From Erwinia sp. JUb26 (lineage in GTDB: Bacteria; Pseudomonadota; Gammaproteobacteria; Enterobacterales; Enterobacteriaceae): a stretch of DNA of 64,000 bases. Location of the stretch: contig NZ_RJVB01000001.1 of assembly GCF_003751505.1 (NCBI RefSeq), forward strand, positions 310,001 to 374,000, written 5' to 3'. Of the stretch, positions 30,427 through 41,233 are shown one piece after another. The notes under the pieces were generated by a model, which was not told where the DNA came from, made no database searches, and saw nothing but the letters and a program-made list of their open reading frames with translations. Position numbers and translations under genes: made by a program. Each line of letters opens with the position of its first letter. Within the stretch, counting starts at the first letter, position 1.

Positions 30427-30860
30427 AGCGATGCCCGTCCTTTCGTTTTTAGCACAGGTACCAGGAGCCTAACGCGATAGCTCCTGAAGGAACTTATTAA
30501 TGAGTACAGCAACCCTTATGCCAACCTGACTTTTTTTTATCGGGAAACACACATCTTTGGTTACTCTGCTCGTTAAATTTTAGGTCTTACGATTAAGCGT
30601 AGATCGCATATTAAAAAATTTCCTGAAGCAGCGAGCATTTTCGATGAAATTTCAATAACAAAGTCAGAAAAGCGCTAAGCAGCACACTTTTCCGCCCTGT
30701 CGGGTGCCGCGGGCAAAAAATAAACCAATGCCAAAGAAGCGGATATTTCGTGCTTAAAAATTGATTATGAGTGCTACAAGTTATGTAAATTTATGATCGC
30801 CTGTGGATATCATGGTTAAACTAACCAATCTGATTGTTATATTTACGGAACGATTAATTT
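30427..30860. other. yeaG/mipA divergent control region
   Basis: 434 bases. It contains the yeaG sigma-54 promoter (30508-30523). I looked for NtrC enhancer palindromes upstream of it and saw none that is clear. No gene. Confidence 0.6.
30508..30523 (-). promoter_or_regulatory. Sigma-54 promoter of yeaG
   Basis: On the minus strand TGGCATAAGGGTTGCT, preceded by T. GG and GC have the exact -24/-12 spacing of YTGGCACG-N4-TTGCW. The leader would be about 70 bases. Confidence 0.75.
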
Positions 30861-31610
30861 GTGAACCATTTCAAACTTACCGCGCTTGCCGCATTTCTGC
30901 CTCTGTATTTTGCGGCCCCGATCGCACAGGCCAACCCGCTGACGCTGGGTGCTTCCGTTATCTACAGCCAGAGCCCGTATAAAAGTGGTCAGGACCGTTA
31001 CTATCCGGTGCCGATCGTTAACTATGACGGCGACAGTTTCTATCTGAATACCCTGCAGGCAGGTTACTACCTGTGGAAGGACACCCAGGATCAGCTGTCG
31101 CTGACGGTGCTTGGCTCGCCGCAGAACTACGATCCGGACGATGCCGATGACGGTGATATGAAGTCGCTGAACAAGCGCCATATGACCATGATGGCCGGTG
31201 TATCCTATCGCCACACGGCCAACTGGGGGATTGTTCGTACCACTCTGGCGGGCGACGTGCTGGACAACAGCAACGGTATTATCTGGGATCTGACCTACCT
31301 TTACCGCTTCGAGTTCGGCCAGTTCAGCTTGACGCCGGGGATCGGTGCGCTGTGGAACAGTTCTAACCAGAACCAGTATTACTACGGGATCTCATCCGCC
31401 GAGTCCGACCGCAGTGGCCTCAACCGCTATGACGCGGATGACAGCTGGAGCCCGTATCTGGAACTGACCGGCGGCTGGAAAATCAGTGACAGCTGGAATG
31501 CGACCGTGTCAGGACGTTATGTTCGTCTGGGTGATGAAATTAAAAACAGCCCGATGGTCGATAAAAGTTCTCAGGTTCTACTCTGGAGTGGGGTCAGCTA
31601 CACCTTCTGA
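30861..31610 (+). CDS. mipA: MltA-interacting protein MipA (OmpV family)
   Basis: 249-residue outer-membrane protein with signal peptide (cleavage after AQA, residue 24). The rest is beta-barrel-like with a C-terminal aromatic (VSYTF). It is a scaffold linking the lytic transglycosylase MltA and PBP1B in E. coli. The start is GTG at 30861, just after AACGATTAATTT; the ribosome site is weak. Conserved stretches are TTLAGDVLDNSNGIIWDL and SPMVDKS. Confidence 0.92.
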   Translation: MNHFKLTALAAFLPLYFAAPIAQANPLTLGASVIYSQSPYKSGQDRYYPVPIVNYDGDSFYLNTLQAGYYLWKDTQDQLSLTVLGSPQNYDPDDADDGDMKSLNKRHMTMMAGVSYRHTANWGIVRTTLAGDVLDNSNGIIWDLTYLYRFEFGQFSLTPGIGALWNSSNQNQYYYGISSAESDRSGLNRYDADDSWSPYLELTGGWKISDSWNATVSGRYVRLGDEIKNSPMVDKSSQVLLWSGVSYTF

Positions 31611-31629
31611 GTGTCGCGACCTGCACCAC

Positions 31630-31655
31630 AAAAGGGCGCAATGCGCCCTTTTGTT
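31630..31655 (+). terminator. Terminator after mipA
   Basis: Ten-pair stem AAAAGGGCGC / GCGCCCTTTT with loop AAT, then GTTCTATTTT. Confidence 0.8.
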
Positions 31656-31692
31656 CTATTTTGGGGCGCGATAATGATGCAGGGAGTGAGTG

Positions 31693-32544
31693 ATGAGTCA
31701 GACCGTAACGTTTGCTGATGGAACCCGCCTGCCGGCTATCGGACAGGGCACCTGGTATATGGGGGAAGACCCTGCTTTACGCCAGCAGGAGATCGCCGCA
31801 TTGCAGTGCGGCATTGATGCGGGCCTGACGCTTATCGATACCGCCGAAATGTACGCCGACGGCGGCGCGGAGCGGATTGTGGGCGAAGCCCTGGCCGGGC
31901 GGCGGGATCGTGCCTGGCTGGTGTCGAAGGTCTATCCCTGGAATGCCAGCGAGGTGGATGCGGTGGAAGCCTGTGAACGCAGCCTTCGCCGTCTGAAAAC
32001 CGATTATCTCGATCTCTACCTGCTTCACTGGCGGGGCAATATTCCGCTGGAAGAGACGCTGCGGGCGATGGAAAATTTGCAGCAGCAGGGGAAAATTCGC
32101 CGCTGGGGCGTCTCTAATTTTGATGCTGACGATCTCAGCGAATTACTGCTGGAAGAGGGCGGTGAACGCTGCGCCACCAACCAGGTGCTCTATCATCTCG
32201 CTTCGCGTGGTATTGAGTACGATCTGCTGCCGCAGTGTCAGCAGCTGGCGATGCCGGTAATGGCCTACTGTCCGTTAGCTCAGGCGGGTCGGCTGCGCCG
32301 TGAACTGATGGCGCATCCCGTACTCGTTGAGATTGCACAACGCAAGCGCATCAGCGTCGCTCAGCTGCTGCTGGCCTGGGTGATCCGCAAGGAAGGGGCG
32401 ATCGCGATTCCGAAAGCCAGCTCGATGGCTCACGTCCAGGAAAACGCGGCGGCGCTCACGGTGACGTTAAGCAGCGAAGATTTGATGCTGATTAATCAGG
32501 CCTTCCCACCGCCATCGGCAAAACTTCCGCTAGATGTAGTTTAG
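31693..32544 (+). CDS. yeaE: Aldo/keto reductase YeaE (methylglyoxal reductase)
   Basis: 283 residues from ATG 31693, behind GGGAG; a GTG three bases earlier is in frame. TIM-barrel NADPH-dependent reductase. The catalytic Asp/Tyr are in DTAEMYADGG, the Lys in VSKVYPW and the His in LLHWRG. E. coli YeaE reduces methylglyoxal to acetol. Same neighbourhood (mipA, yeaD, gapA). Confidence 0.93.
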   Translation: MSQTVTFADGTRLPAIGQGTWYMGEDPALRQQEIAALQCGIDAGLTLIDTAEMYADGGAERIVGEALAGRRDRAWLVSKVYPWNASEVDAVEACERSLRRLKTDYLDLYLLHWRGNIPLEETLRAMENLQQQGKIRRWGVSNFDADDLSELLLEEGGERCATNQVLYHLASRGIEYDLLPQCQQLAMPVMAYCPLAQAGRLRRELMAHPVLVEIAQRKRISVAQLLLAWVIRKEGAIAIPKASSMAHVQENAAALTVTLSSEDLMLINQAFPPPSAKLPLDVV

Positions 32545-32577
32545 CCAGCCATGCGGGAGAACGGCGTGACGCACGTA

Positions 32578-32598
32578 GCGACCGGTCTGGCCGGTCGC
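32578..32598. terminator. Convergent hairpin yeaE/yeaD
   Basis: Eight-pair stem GCGACCGG / CCGGTCGC with loop TCTGG; T-run short. Confidence 0.5.
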
Positions 32599-32616
32599 GT
32601 TTGCAGGGTTAAATCA

Positions 32617-33489
32617 TTACTTCTGAATACGGAAGGTTACCGCCAGTCGGGCTGGCTGCTCCCCGGCGCTGATTAGCGGGCGGGAAATACGCGCCGTTTC
32701 TACACAGACCATGGTTTTATAGCCTTCATTCGCCATATCCCCCATGCTGCACGACAGCTCCGCACCCGGATTCCATGTGACAACGTCACTTTGATAGTGA
32801 TGATGCACTTCGATCACCCGCTGACCGGCGCGGTCTTCCACCACGCTGCAGTCTGCTGGCTGGGTATGAATGCGGTCGACGCGCTGTTCGTAAGTTTGCT
32901 TACCGTCCGGCGACTGCCCGGTAGCGCCTTTCAGCACCTGATCGATATAGTCCGGCCCCAGGCCGCTGACCGTCACTGAAGCATTATCGGCAACGTTAAA
33001 GTAGCTGTGCAGGGCGGCGGTGGCTTCAAAATCACCGTGGGCTTCCAGTTCAATCTCGCAGGTATCGCTGAAGCGGAAGCGAGCGAACAGGGTAAAGTCG
33101 TGCGGCCACAGCTTTTTGGTCTGTTCATTGCTTTCCAGAACGAAAGTCAGCATCACGCTCTGCTCGTTTTCATCATGCGCGGAGAGCTTCCACGGCAGAT
33201 TACGTGCGAAGCCGTGGGCCGGCTCACCTGCAGGACCAAACCACGGCCAGCAGATCGGCACGCCGCCGCGGATCGCCTTACCCGGCGTCCAGGCCGTTTT
33301 CTCACTCAGCCAGACAACCGGCTTTTCACCCGCGGGCTGCCAGGCGACCAGATGCGCGCCCTGCAGCGTGACGGCCGCGCGGACCTTAGGATGAGTAATC
33401 ACCACCACCGGCAGGTCGCCAATCTGGCGCTGGGTGATATACGGCGAGATCTGGTTAAGCACCGGCAGCGAGAAGAGTTTTTCGTTCAT
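32617..33489 (-). CDS. yeaD: Glucose-6-phosphate 1-epimerase YeaD
   Basis: 290-residue mutarotase-fold (aldose-1-epimerase-like) enzyme that interconverts alpha and beta forms of hexose-6-phosphates. The probable active-site His is in LHSYFNVAD and the Glu near the C-terminus in ETARISRP. Lies downstream of gapA on the same strand, separated by a terminator. Confidence 0.93.
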   Translation of the reverse strand: MNEKLFSLPVLNQISPYITQRQIGDLPVVVITHPKVRAAVTLQGAHLVAWQPAGEKPVVWLSEKTAWTPGKAIRGGVPICWPWFGPAGEPAHGFARNLPWKLSAHDENEQSVMLTFVLESNEQTKKLWPHDFTLFARFRFSDTCEIELEAHGDFEATAALHSYFNVADNASVTVSGLGPDYIDQVLKGATGQSPDGKQTYEQRVDRIHTQPADCSVVEDRAGQRVIEVHHHYQSDVVTWNPGAELSCSMGDMANEGYKTMVCVETARISRPLISAGEQPARLAVTFRIQK

Positions 33490-33513
33490 GAGCGGTCCTT
33501 CTGAAATGGAGAG

Positions 33514-33542
33514 ATAAAAAAAGGGCGACCTGAGTCGCCCTT
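33514..33542 (-). terminator. gapA terminator
   Basis: Stem AAGGGCGAC / GTCGCCCTT with loop CTGA. On the minus strand it ends in a run of T; 27 bases past the gapA stop. Confidence 0.85.
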
Positions 33543-33568
33543 ACTTTTCTGATTCTGTTCAACAGGCC

Positions 33569-34905
<1,337 letters not shown>

Positions 34906-35316
34906 ATGGCTAATGAGAAATCCCCTATTTCACCCGAAAATGAACTGAATGAAATGCAGCATTACGTGACCCAGCAGCGTGGTACAGAGCCACCTTATTC
35001 GGGTAAACTGTTGCATAACAAAGAGCAAGGTCTGTATCACTGCCTGGTGTGTCAGGCGCCCCTGTTTCTGTCTGCGTCAAAATATGATTCAGGCTGCGGC
35101 TGGCCGAGTTTTTACGAGCCTTACAGCGACGAGGCCATTCGCTATCTTGATGATAATACTCACGGAATGCAGCGCATTGAGATTCGCTGCGGCAGCTGTG
35201 ATGCGCACCTGGGCCATGTGTTCCCGGATGGCCCGCAGCCAACCGGCGAACGTTACTGCGTTAATTCCGCATCGCTGAGCTTTAGCGACGATGACGGTAA
35301 TATCACCAAAGGTTAA
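34906..35316 (+). CDS. msrB: Peptide-methionine (R)-S-oxide reductase MsrB
   Basis: 136 residues. Two CxxC pairs (CLVC, CGSC) bind structural zinc, and the catalytic Cys is in [10 protein letters not shown]. It reduces the R-epimer of methionine sulfoxide in oxidised proteins. Followed ten bases later by yeaC, probably in one transcript. Confidence 0.97.
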   Translation: MANEKSPISPENELNEMQHYVTQQRGTEPPYSGKLLHNKEQGLYHCLVCQAPLFLSASKYDSGCGWPSFYEPYSDEAIRYLDDNTHGMQRIEIRCGSCDAHLGHVFPDGPQPTGERYCVNSASLSFSDDDGNITKG

Positions 35317-35326
35317 CGGAACTGTA

Positions 35327-35605
35327 ATGGAACTGGATGAAATCATTGCCGGTATGACTCCGGAAATTTATCAGCGCCTGGCGACTGCGGTTGAAACCGG
35401 CAAATGGGCAGACGGTGTGGCCCTGACGCCGGAGCAGAAGGAAAACAGCCTGCAGCTGGTGCTGCTGTGGCAGGCTAAGCATAACGACGATCCCCAACAC
35501 ATGAGCGTGGCGAAGGGCGGGGAAATCGTGATGAAGAGTAAAAAACAGCTGAAAGAAGAGTTCGGTATCAGCGATGAGGACGTCACGCGGATCCAATTAC
35601 AATAA
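35327..35605 (+). CDS. yeaC: DUF1315 family protein YeaC
   Basis: 92 residues, ATG 35327. Conserved MTPEIYQRLATAVE and VMKSKKQLKEEFGIS match the E. coli YeaC family, which has unknown function. The frame extends upstream into msrB (35291) without conservation. Confidence 0.88.
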   Translation: MELDEIIAGMTPEIYQRLATAVETGKWADGVALTPEQKENSLQLVLLWQAKHNDDPQHMSVAKGGEIVMKSKKQLKEEFGISDEDVTRIQLQ

Positions 35606-35637
35606 TTATTCCTGTAGGAATAATTCGTACAAAGAAT

Positions 35638-35668
35638 AGGCAGGTGTGCGTTCAGCACATCTGCCTTT
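35638..35668. terminator. Terminator between yeaC and pncA
   Basis: Stem AGGCAGGTGTGC / GCACATCTGCCT (one G-T wobble), loop GTTCA, then TT. A smaller A/T hairpin lies just before it. Confidence 0.7.
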
Positions 35669-35678
35669 ATCAACTCAC

Positions 35679-36293
35679 TTACTGAATCACCGCCCCGGCA
35701 TTTTGCATCGCTTTTAGCGCTTTTTCGCTGTCCTCAGGCTGCAAATTTACGCCACGACACCCCTCTGCGACCACCGTAACCTTAAAGCCCAGCGAGAGTG
35801 CATCCAGCACGCTGTATTTGACGCAGTAGTCGGTTGCCAGGCCCATTATCGTCAGTGAGGTAATACCTGCATGTTTCAACCAGCTATCCAGCGTGGTAGC
35901 CTGGCGTCTGCCGTTGTCGAAAAACGCGCTGTAGCTGTCCACCAGGGGGTTTTCACCCTTGTAGACGCGCAGCGTGATAGCGGACTGCTCCAGTGCCGGG
36001 TGCAGTTCCGCCCCCGTACTGTGCTGAATACAGTGATCCGGCCACCAGACCTGCGGCAGGCCGTCCAACTCCCCGCAGGCGCCGGGTGCGTTGCCGCAGG
36101 TAGACGCGAAGCTGCCGTGAGCGGCAGGGTGCCAGTCGAAGGTGGCGATAACCGGTTCACCCCGCTGCCGAAACTCCTCCGCCAAACGGTTAGCAACAGC
36201 AATCGTCTCATCACCCCCGGCCACGGCCAGCGCGCCGCCGGGGCAAAAATCATTCTGTAAATCGATTAATACCAGTGCCTGACGTGCGCTCAT
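35679..36293 (-). CDS. pncA: Nicotinamidase
   Basis: 204 residues. Hydrolyses nicotinamide to nicotinate in NAD salvage. Catalytic triad is readable: Asp in LIDLQNDF, Lys in VYKGENP, and Cys in ATDYCVKYSV. Metal ligands DWHPAAHGSF are present. ansA lies 13 bases upstream on the same strand, so they are probably co-transcribed as in E. coli. Confidence 0.95.
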   Translation of the reverse strand: MSARQALVLIDLQNDFCPGGALAVAGGDETIAVANRLAEEFRQRGEPVIATFDWHPAAHGSFASTCGNAPGACGELDGLPQVWWPDHCIQHSTGAELHPALEQSAITLRVYKGENPLVDSYSAFFDNGRRQATTLDSWLKHAGITSLTIMGLATDYCVKYSVLDALSLGFKVTVVAEGCRGVNLQPEDSEKALKAMQNAGAVIQ

Positions 36294-36306
36294 GCTTTTA
36301 CTCCGG

Positions 36307-37320
36307 TTAATCTACGGTCAACTCGCCGCGCAGGTTCTGCTGCATCAGCTGGCGCATCTCATCGCTGGTTAAATCCTGACTGAGTAGATAGTGCAGCTTG
36401 GTCAGCGTGGCTTCAACGGTCAGATCGGCACCGCTAATCACTCCGGCGTGGGCCAGCGCGTTGCCGGTGGCGTAGCCGCCCATATTCACTTTACCGGACA
36501 TGCACTGCGTAAGGTTGACCACCACAATACCGCGATCGGATGCGGCTTTCAGCTCTTCCAGGAACTCTTTATTCTGCGGTGCGTTACCCACGCCGTAAGA
36601 GCGTAGGATCAGCGCTTTTACCGGCTGACGCAGGAAGTTGCGCACCACTTCAGCGGAAATGCCGGGATAAATCGTTACCACGCCGATCGGCTGCGGCGTA
36701 ATCGGGTGAACGATTAGTTCACCTTTACCGGCCGGAGCGGGAGGCGTATTCAGGCGGCGGATGTGAATACCGGCTTCCAGCAGCGGCGCGAGGTTAGGCG
36801 AAGCAAAGGCGCTGAAACCATCGGCGTGGGCTTTGGTGGTGCGGTTGCCGCGATACAGCGTGTTGTTGAAGAACAGCGCCACTTCGTTAATCGGATAGTT
36901 TGCAGCGACGAACAGCGAGTTCAGCAGGTTCTGCTGGCCGTCCGAGCGCAGTTCTGCCAGTGGGATCTGTGACCCGGTCACAATCACCGGCTTGGCCAGA
37001 TTTTCCAGCATAAACGACAGCGCCGATGCGGTGAACGCCATAGTGTCGGTGCCGTGAAGGATGACGAAACCGTCGTAGCGATCGTAGTTCTTCTGGATAT
37101 CGTCAGCAATCGATTGCCAGTCTTCCGGCGTCATGTCCGACGAATCCATCAGTGGCTGGTACTCGTGGATGGTGAAGTCGGGCATCTCTGCGCGATGGAA
37201 CTCGGGCATGTTCGCCAGTTGGGTTTGCAGATGGCCGGAAACGGGAATGTAGCCGTGCTCGGAACGCTGCATGCCTATGGTTCCGCCGGTATAGGCGACA
37301 TAAATCGATTTTTTTTGCAT
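36307..37320 (-). CDS. ansA: Type I L-asparaginase, cytoplasmic
   Basis: 337 residues, no signal peptide, so the cytoplasmic low-affinity form. N-terminal threonine motif AYTGGTIGM, and the second motif VILHGTDTMAFTAS. Converts asparagine to aspartate and ammonia. Operon partner of pncA. Confidence 0.96.
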   Translation of the reverse strand: MQKKSIYVAYTGGTIGMQRSEHGYIPVSGHLQTQLANMPEFHRAEMPDFTIHEYQPLMDSSDMTPEDWQSIADDIQKNYDRYDGFVILHGTDTMAFTASALSFMLENLAKPVIVTGSQIPLAELRSDGQQNLLNSLFVAANYPINEVALFFNNTLYRGNRTTKAHADGFSAFASPNLAPLLEAGIHIRRLNTPPAPAGKGELIVHPITPQPIGVVTIYPGISAEVVRNFLRQPVKALILRSYGVGNAPQNKEFLEELKAASDRGIVVVNLTQCMSGKVNMGGYATGNALAHAGVISGADLTVEATLTKLHYLLSQDLTSDEMRQLMQQNLRGELTVD

Positions 37321-37376
37321 GGGTAAACTCAGACTTGCCGAAAACGCGCAGTATAAGGGGAAAGCGAGGGAAATGC

Positions 37377-37400
37377 AGCCCGACCGGAGTCGGTCGGGCT
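37377..37400 (-). terminator. sppA terminator hairpin
   Basis: Ten-pair stem AGCCCGACCG / CGGTCGGGCT, loop GAGT, ten bases past the sppA stop. T-run on the minus strand is short. Confidence 0.6.
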
Positions 37401-37410
37401 GATTAGTGAA

Positions 37411-39273
37411 CTACTTCACATCACCACAGTTCAGGCAGAACGCGTAGCGGTTTTGCGGATCGTTGAGATCGCCCATCAGGCCCGGCTGTTTTTTCATGGC
37501 TGAGACCACGTCAAGCAACGGTGCCGGCAGCAGCGCTTTCACCGATGCCGGCAACGAGGCACGCACGTCCATCTGGCTGAACAGCGTGTTCAGCAGTCCC
37601 GGCTCTTCCTGATACCAGTCCAGTTGAGGCTGCTTCACTTTTGCCAGCTCGGCGGCTTTCGCCACGGCATCGTCAAAGTCACCCAGGGCATCGACCAGGC
37701 CATTGGCCTTAGCATCGCTGCCGGTCCAGACGTGGCCCTGGGCGATTTGATCGACCTGCTCAGGCGTTTTGTTACGTGATTTCGCCACCAGACCGAGGAA
37801 GTTTTTATAGCCGTACTCGATGCTCAACTGCATCATTTCCTGCACTTCCGGCGGCAGCGCTTTGGTCAGCGTCACGTCGGCCAGCGGCGAGGTGGCCACC
37901 CCGTCCGTGTGCACGCCAATGCTATCCAGCGAGTTTTCCACCGTATTGATCACGCCGAAGATACCGATAGAACCGGTCAGCGTGTTCGGGCTGGCGATAA
38001 TGTAGTTGGCCGGCGTGGATACCCAGTAGCCGCCGGATGCAGCCATACCGCCCATTGAAACCACCACCGGTTTACCGGCGGCTTTTGCCGCAGCCAGCTC
38101 TTCACGGATGGTTTCAGACGCGGTGACGCTGCCGCCGGGGCTGTTCACGCGGAACACGATGGCTTTGATGTTGTCATCCAGGCGCGCCTGGCGGATTTCG
38201 TCGGCGGTGGTGTCGCCGCCGACGCTGCCCGGCGTTTCTTCACCGTCCATGATCGCGCCGTTAGCGACGATAACCGCAATGTTGCCTTTGCTGTTGCTTT
38301 CGGTGGTTTCGGTATTGTTCAGCGGGTAGTCATAAATGCTGATGCCGGTGTAATCCTTCGCCTCTTTATCCCAGCCGAAGGTTTTCACCAGCTGCTGATC
38401 CACCACCGACGGTGACGCCAGCTCATCGACCAGCTTGCTCTCTTTAGCGTACTGCGCGGTATCGCCGCCGACTTTTTGCAGGGCGTCCAGCACGCCACGC
38501 GCACCGGGGAAGACCTGTTCGGCGGTAATCTGGCGATTCGCGGCCAGGGTGTTGAGGTAGTTTTGCCACAGCTCACCCACCCAGCGGCTGTCGGCGTCGC
38601 GCGCGGCCGGTGACATATCATCACGCAGGAAAGGCTCGACCGCCGATTTATAGGTGCCAACGCGGAAGACGTGAGAATTCACCTTCAGCTTATCCAGCAG
38701 GGTTTTATAGTACAGGCTGTTGGTAGCGAAGCCGTGCAGATCGACTGTTCCCTGCGGGGAGAGATAGATCTTATTGGCAAAGCTGGCGAGGTAATACTGC
38801 GACTGGCTGTAGCTGTCTCCGGTCGCAAACACCGGCTTGCCGCTGTCGCGGAATTCGCGCAGGGCTTTACCAATGTACTGCAGCGAAGGCTGATCGCCAC
38901 CGGCAAAACTGCGCAAATCCAGCACAATTCCGGTAATACGGCTATCATCTTTCGCCTGACGGATGGCATCCACGATATCAAACAGTGAATTCTCTTTCAG
39001 GCGATCGCTGCTGGCCCCGATAAGCTGGCGGCCCAGTTTACTGAATTTGTTGCTGACGGACGGTTTATCCACCACCACGCCGCTGAGGTCGACAATCAGC
39101 GCGCCTTTCTTCACGTCCGCCGGGGCCGAGCTGCTGCTCATCTGGAACCATATCCCGGCACCGACCAGGATAAGCAGGATCAAAAACAGATTGAGGATAA
39201 ATTCGCGGACAAAATTCAGTCCCCGCCACGTCCACTTAAAAATACCAGCGATAGCTCGCCACAACATGCGCAT
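37411..39273 (-). CDS. sppA: Signal peptide peptidase A (protease IV)
   Basis: 620 residues with an N-terminal inner-membrane anchor (about 25-45). It is the double-length, tandem-repeat form. The catalytic Lys is in the N-repeat ([11 protein letters not shown]) and the nucleophile Ser in the C-repeat ([13 protein letters not shown]). It degrades cleaved signal peptides on the periplasmic side. E. coli length is 618. Divergent from ydjA. Confidence 0.96.
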   Translation of the reverse strand: MRMLWRAIAGIFKWTWRGLNFVREFILNLFLILLILVGAGIWFQMSSSSAPADVKKGALIVDLSGVVVDKPSVSNKFSKLGRQLIGASSDRLKENSLFDIVDAIRQAKDDSRITGIVLDLRSFAGGDQPSLQYIGKALREFRDSGKPVFATGDSYSQSQYYLASFANKIYLSPQGTVDLHGFATNSLYYKTLLDKLKVNSHVFRVGTYKSAVEPFLRDDMSPAARDADSRWVGELWQNYLNTLAANRQITAEQVFPGARGVLDALQKVGGDTAQYAKESKLVDELASPSVVDQQLVKTFGWDKEAKDYTGISIYDYPLNNTETTESNSKGNIAVIVANGAIMDGEETPGSVGGDTTADEIRQARLDDNIKAIVFRVNSPGGSVTASETIREELAAAKAAGKPVVVSMGGMAASGGYWVSTPANYIIASPNTLTGSIGIFGVINTVENSLDSIGVHTDGVATSPLADVTLTKALPPEVQEMMQLSIEYGYKNFLGLVAKSRNKTPEQVDQIAQGHVWTGSDAKANGLVDALGDFDDAVAKAAELAKVKQPQLDWYQEEPGLLNTLFSQMDVRASLPASVKALLPAPLLDVVSAMKKQPGLMGDLNDPQNRYAFCLNCGDVK

Positions 39274-39464
39274 AGACTCTCCGTAATCGCAACAAATGCC
39301 CGTAAGGGTACAGGGTTAAACGTAACGTGCCCCTTAACGGACAGTAATGTTCAACATCCTAAATAGCAGGGGCTGAATTGTCAGCAGGAAAAAGGACAAT
39401 GCTGTAACAAAACATCATCCTGTGCTAGTTTCAGTCCACTTTACGCCCCCATCAGGAGGAAATT

Positions 39465-40016
39465 ATGGACGCTCTGGAATTACTGGTTAATCGACGTTCG
39501 GCCTCACGCCTGGCCGATCCCGCCCCGGCGGGCGAAGCACTGGACAACATTCTGCGCGCCGGTATGCGCGCCCCCGACCACGGCACGCTGCAGCCGTGGC
39601 GCTTTATCATCGTTGAAAATGAAGGGCGCGATCGCCTCAGTGCGCTGCTGGAAAACCTGTCACGCGAAGCCAGCCTGGATGATAAAGCGATTGATAAAGC
39701 GAAACAGGCGCCGTATCGCGCTCCGATGATTATCACCGTTGTGGCCCGCTGCGAGGACCATCCCAAGGTGCCGCGCTGGGAGCAGGTCGTGTCAGCTGGC
39801 TGTGCGGTGATGGCAATGCAGATGAGCGCTGCCGCACAGGGCTTTAACGGTATCTGGCGCAGCGGTGCCTGGACCGAAGACGAATCCGTACGTCAGGCCT
39901 TCGGCTGCCGCCCGCAGGATGCCATCGTCGGCTTCCTTTATCTGGGCACCCCGCAGCTGAAAGCGGCGACCACCGTGCTGCCGGTCGACAGCGCGCCGTT
40001 TGTCAGTTATTTCTGA
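39465..40016 (+). CDS. ydjA: Nitroreductase family protein YdjA
   Basis: 183-residue minimal FMN nitroreductase. FMN contacts are in [13 protein letters not shown], and the [14 protein letters not shown] motif is typical. Physiological substrate unknown. Same length and position (sppA / selD) as in E. coli. AGGAGG precedes the ATG. Confidence 0.93.
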   Translation: MDALELLVNRRSASRLADPAPAGEALDNILRAGMRAPDHGTLQPWRFIIVENEGRDRLSALLENLSREASLDDKAIDKAKQAPYRAPMIITVVARCEDHPKVPRWEQVVSAGCAVMAMQMSAAAQGFNGIWRSGAWTEDESVRQAFGCRPQDAIVGFLYLGTPQLKAATTVLPVDSAPFVSYF

Positions 40017-40169
40017 TTGAATCAGGTCCTTTTTATCGTCAGGGTTGTGAGCGGCCCTGCAATTCGCCGGGATAATAAGCGAATGGTCCGCGATTAAGGT
40101 CGGCAGACTTACACCCGTCTGCCCGATCCGCTACCATAATGTCTGGTGAAGCTAAAAGGGACCTACTTC

Positions 40170-41216
40170 ATGAATCAGAATACTATCCGCCTGACGCAGT
40201 ACAGCCATGGTGCAGGCTGCGGCTGCAAAATCTCCCCCCAGGTTTTAGAGACCATCCTGCATAGCGATCATCCGCTCAGACGCGATCCTAATCTGCTGGT
40301 CGGCAATGAAACTCGCGATGATGCGGCCGTGTACGATCTCGGTAACGGCACGGCGGTCGTCAGTACCACCGATTTCTTTATGCCGATCGTGGACGATCCG
40401 TATGATTTCGGCCGGATTGCCGCTACCAACGCCATCAGTGATATCTGGGCAATGGGCGGGCGGCCGATTATGGCGATAGCCGTTCTGGGCTGGCCGGTCA
40501 ACGTGCTGTCGCCGGAGATTGCCCGGCGGGTGATCGAAGGCGGACGCAGCGTTTGTGAACAGGCTGGGATTAGCCTGGCAGGTGGGCACTCGATTGACGC
40601 GCCGGAGCCGATCTTCGGTCTTGCGGTGACCGGGGTAGTCGACACGCACCAGGTGAAAAAGAACAGCGAAGCACAGGCGGGCTGCCGGCTGTGGCTCAGT
40701 AAGCCGCTGGGTATTGGCGTATTGACCACGGCGGAAAAGAAAGTGCTGCTGCGGCCTGAACATCAGGGGCTGGCGACGGAAGTGATGTGTCGGCTTAACC
40801 TGCTGGGCGCGGATGCCGCGGGGATCCCCGGCGTTTGTGCGATGACCGACGTCACCGGCTTTGGCCTGCTCGGCCACCTCAGTGAGATGTGCCAGGGCGC
40901 GGGTCTCCAGGCCGACGTGCGCTTCAGCGCGATACCGCGACTGCCCGGCGTCGATGACTACATCGCTCAGGGCTGCGTGCCGGGGGGGACGGAACGTAAT
41001 TTTGCCAGCTATGGCCAGCTGATCGGTGAAATGACCCCGGCGCAGCGCAGCCTGCTTTGCGACCCGCAAACCTCCGGTGGTCTGCTGATGGCGGTATTAC
41101 CCGAAGCGGAAGCGGCACTGCATGCTGCCGCAGAAAAACATGCAGTTTCCCTGACCATGATTGGCGAACTGACAGAGGCTCAACCCGGACGAGCCATGAT
41201 TGAAATTAACCCCTGA
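40170..41216 (+). CDS. selD: Selenide, water dikinase (selenophosphate synthetase)
   Basis: 348 residues. Makes selenophosphate from selenide and ATP, for selenocysteine and selenouridine. Catalytic Cys17 and Lys20 in HGAGCGCK; position 17 is an ordinary TGC, not a recoded TGA. Glycine-rich and Asp metal motifs ([18 protein letters not shown]) are intact. ATG 40170 is preferred over GTG 40146. Eighteen bases before topB. Confidence 0.96.
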   Translation: MNQNTIRLTQYSHGAGCGCKISPQVLETILHSDHPLRRDPNLLVGNETRDDAAVYDLGNGTAVVSTTDFFMPIVDDPYDFGRIAATNAISDIWAMGGRPIMAIAVLGWPVNVLSPEIARRVIEGGRSVCEQAGISLAGGHSIDAPEPIFGLAVTGVVDTHQVKKNSEAQAGCRLWLSKPLGIGVLTTAEKKVLLRPEHQGLATEVMCRLNLLGADAAGIPGVCAMTDVTGFGLLGHLSEMCQGAGLQADVRFSAIPRLPGVDDYIAQGCVPGGTERNFASYGQLIGEMTPAQRSLLCDPQTSGGLLMAVLPEAEAALHAAAEKHAVSLTMIGELTEAQPGRAMIEINP

Positions 41217-41233
41217 GCAGGAATTGAGTCCGG

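Noticed and set aside
30540-30860. NtrC enhancer sites for yeaG
   Set aside because: I looked for GCAC-N-GTGC-type palindromes. Only widely spaced half sites (GCAC near 30680, GGTGC near 30705) are present.
40216-40240. Selenocysteine codon in SelD
   Set aside because: The active-site codon is TGC (Cys17), and no in-frame TGA occurs.
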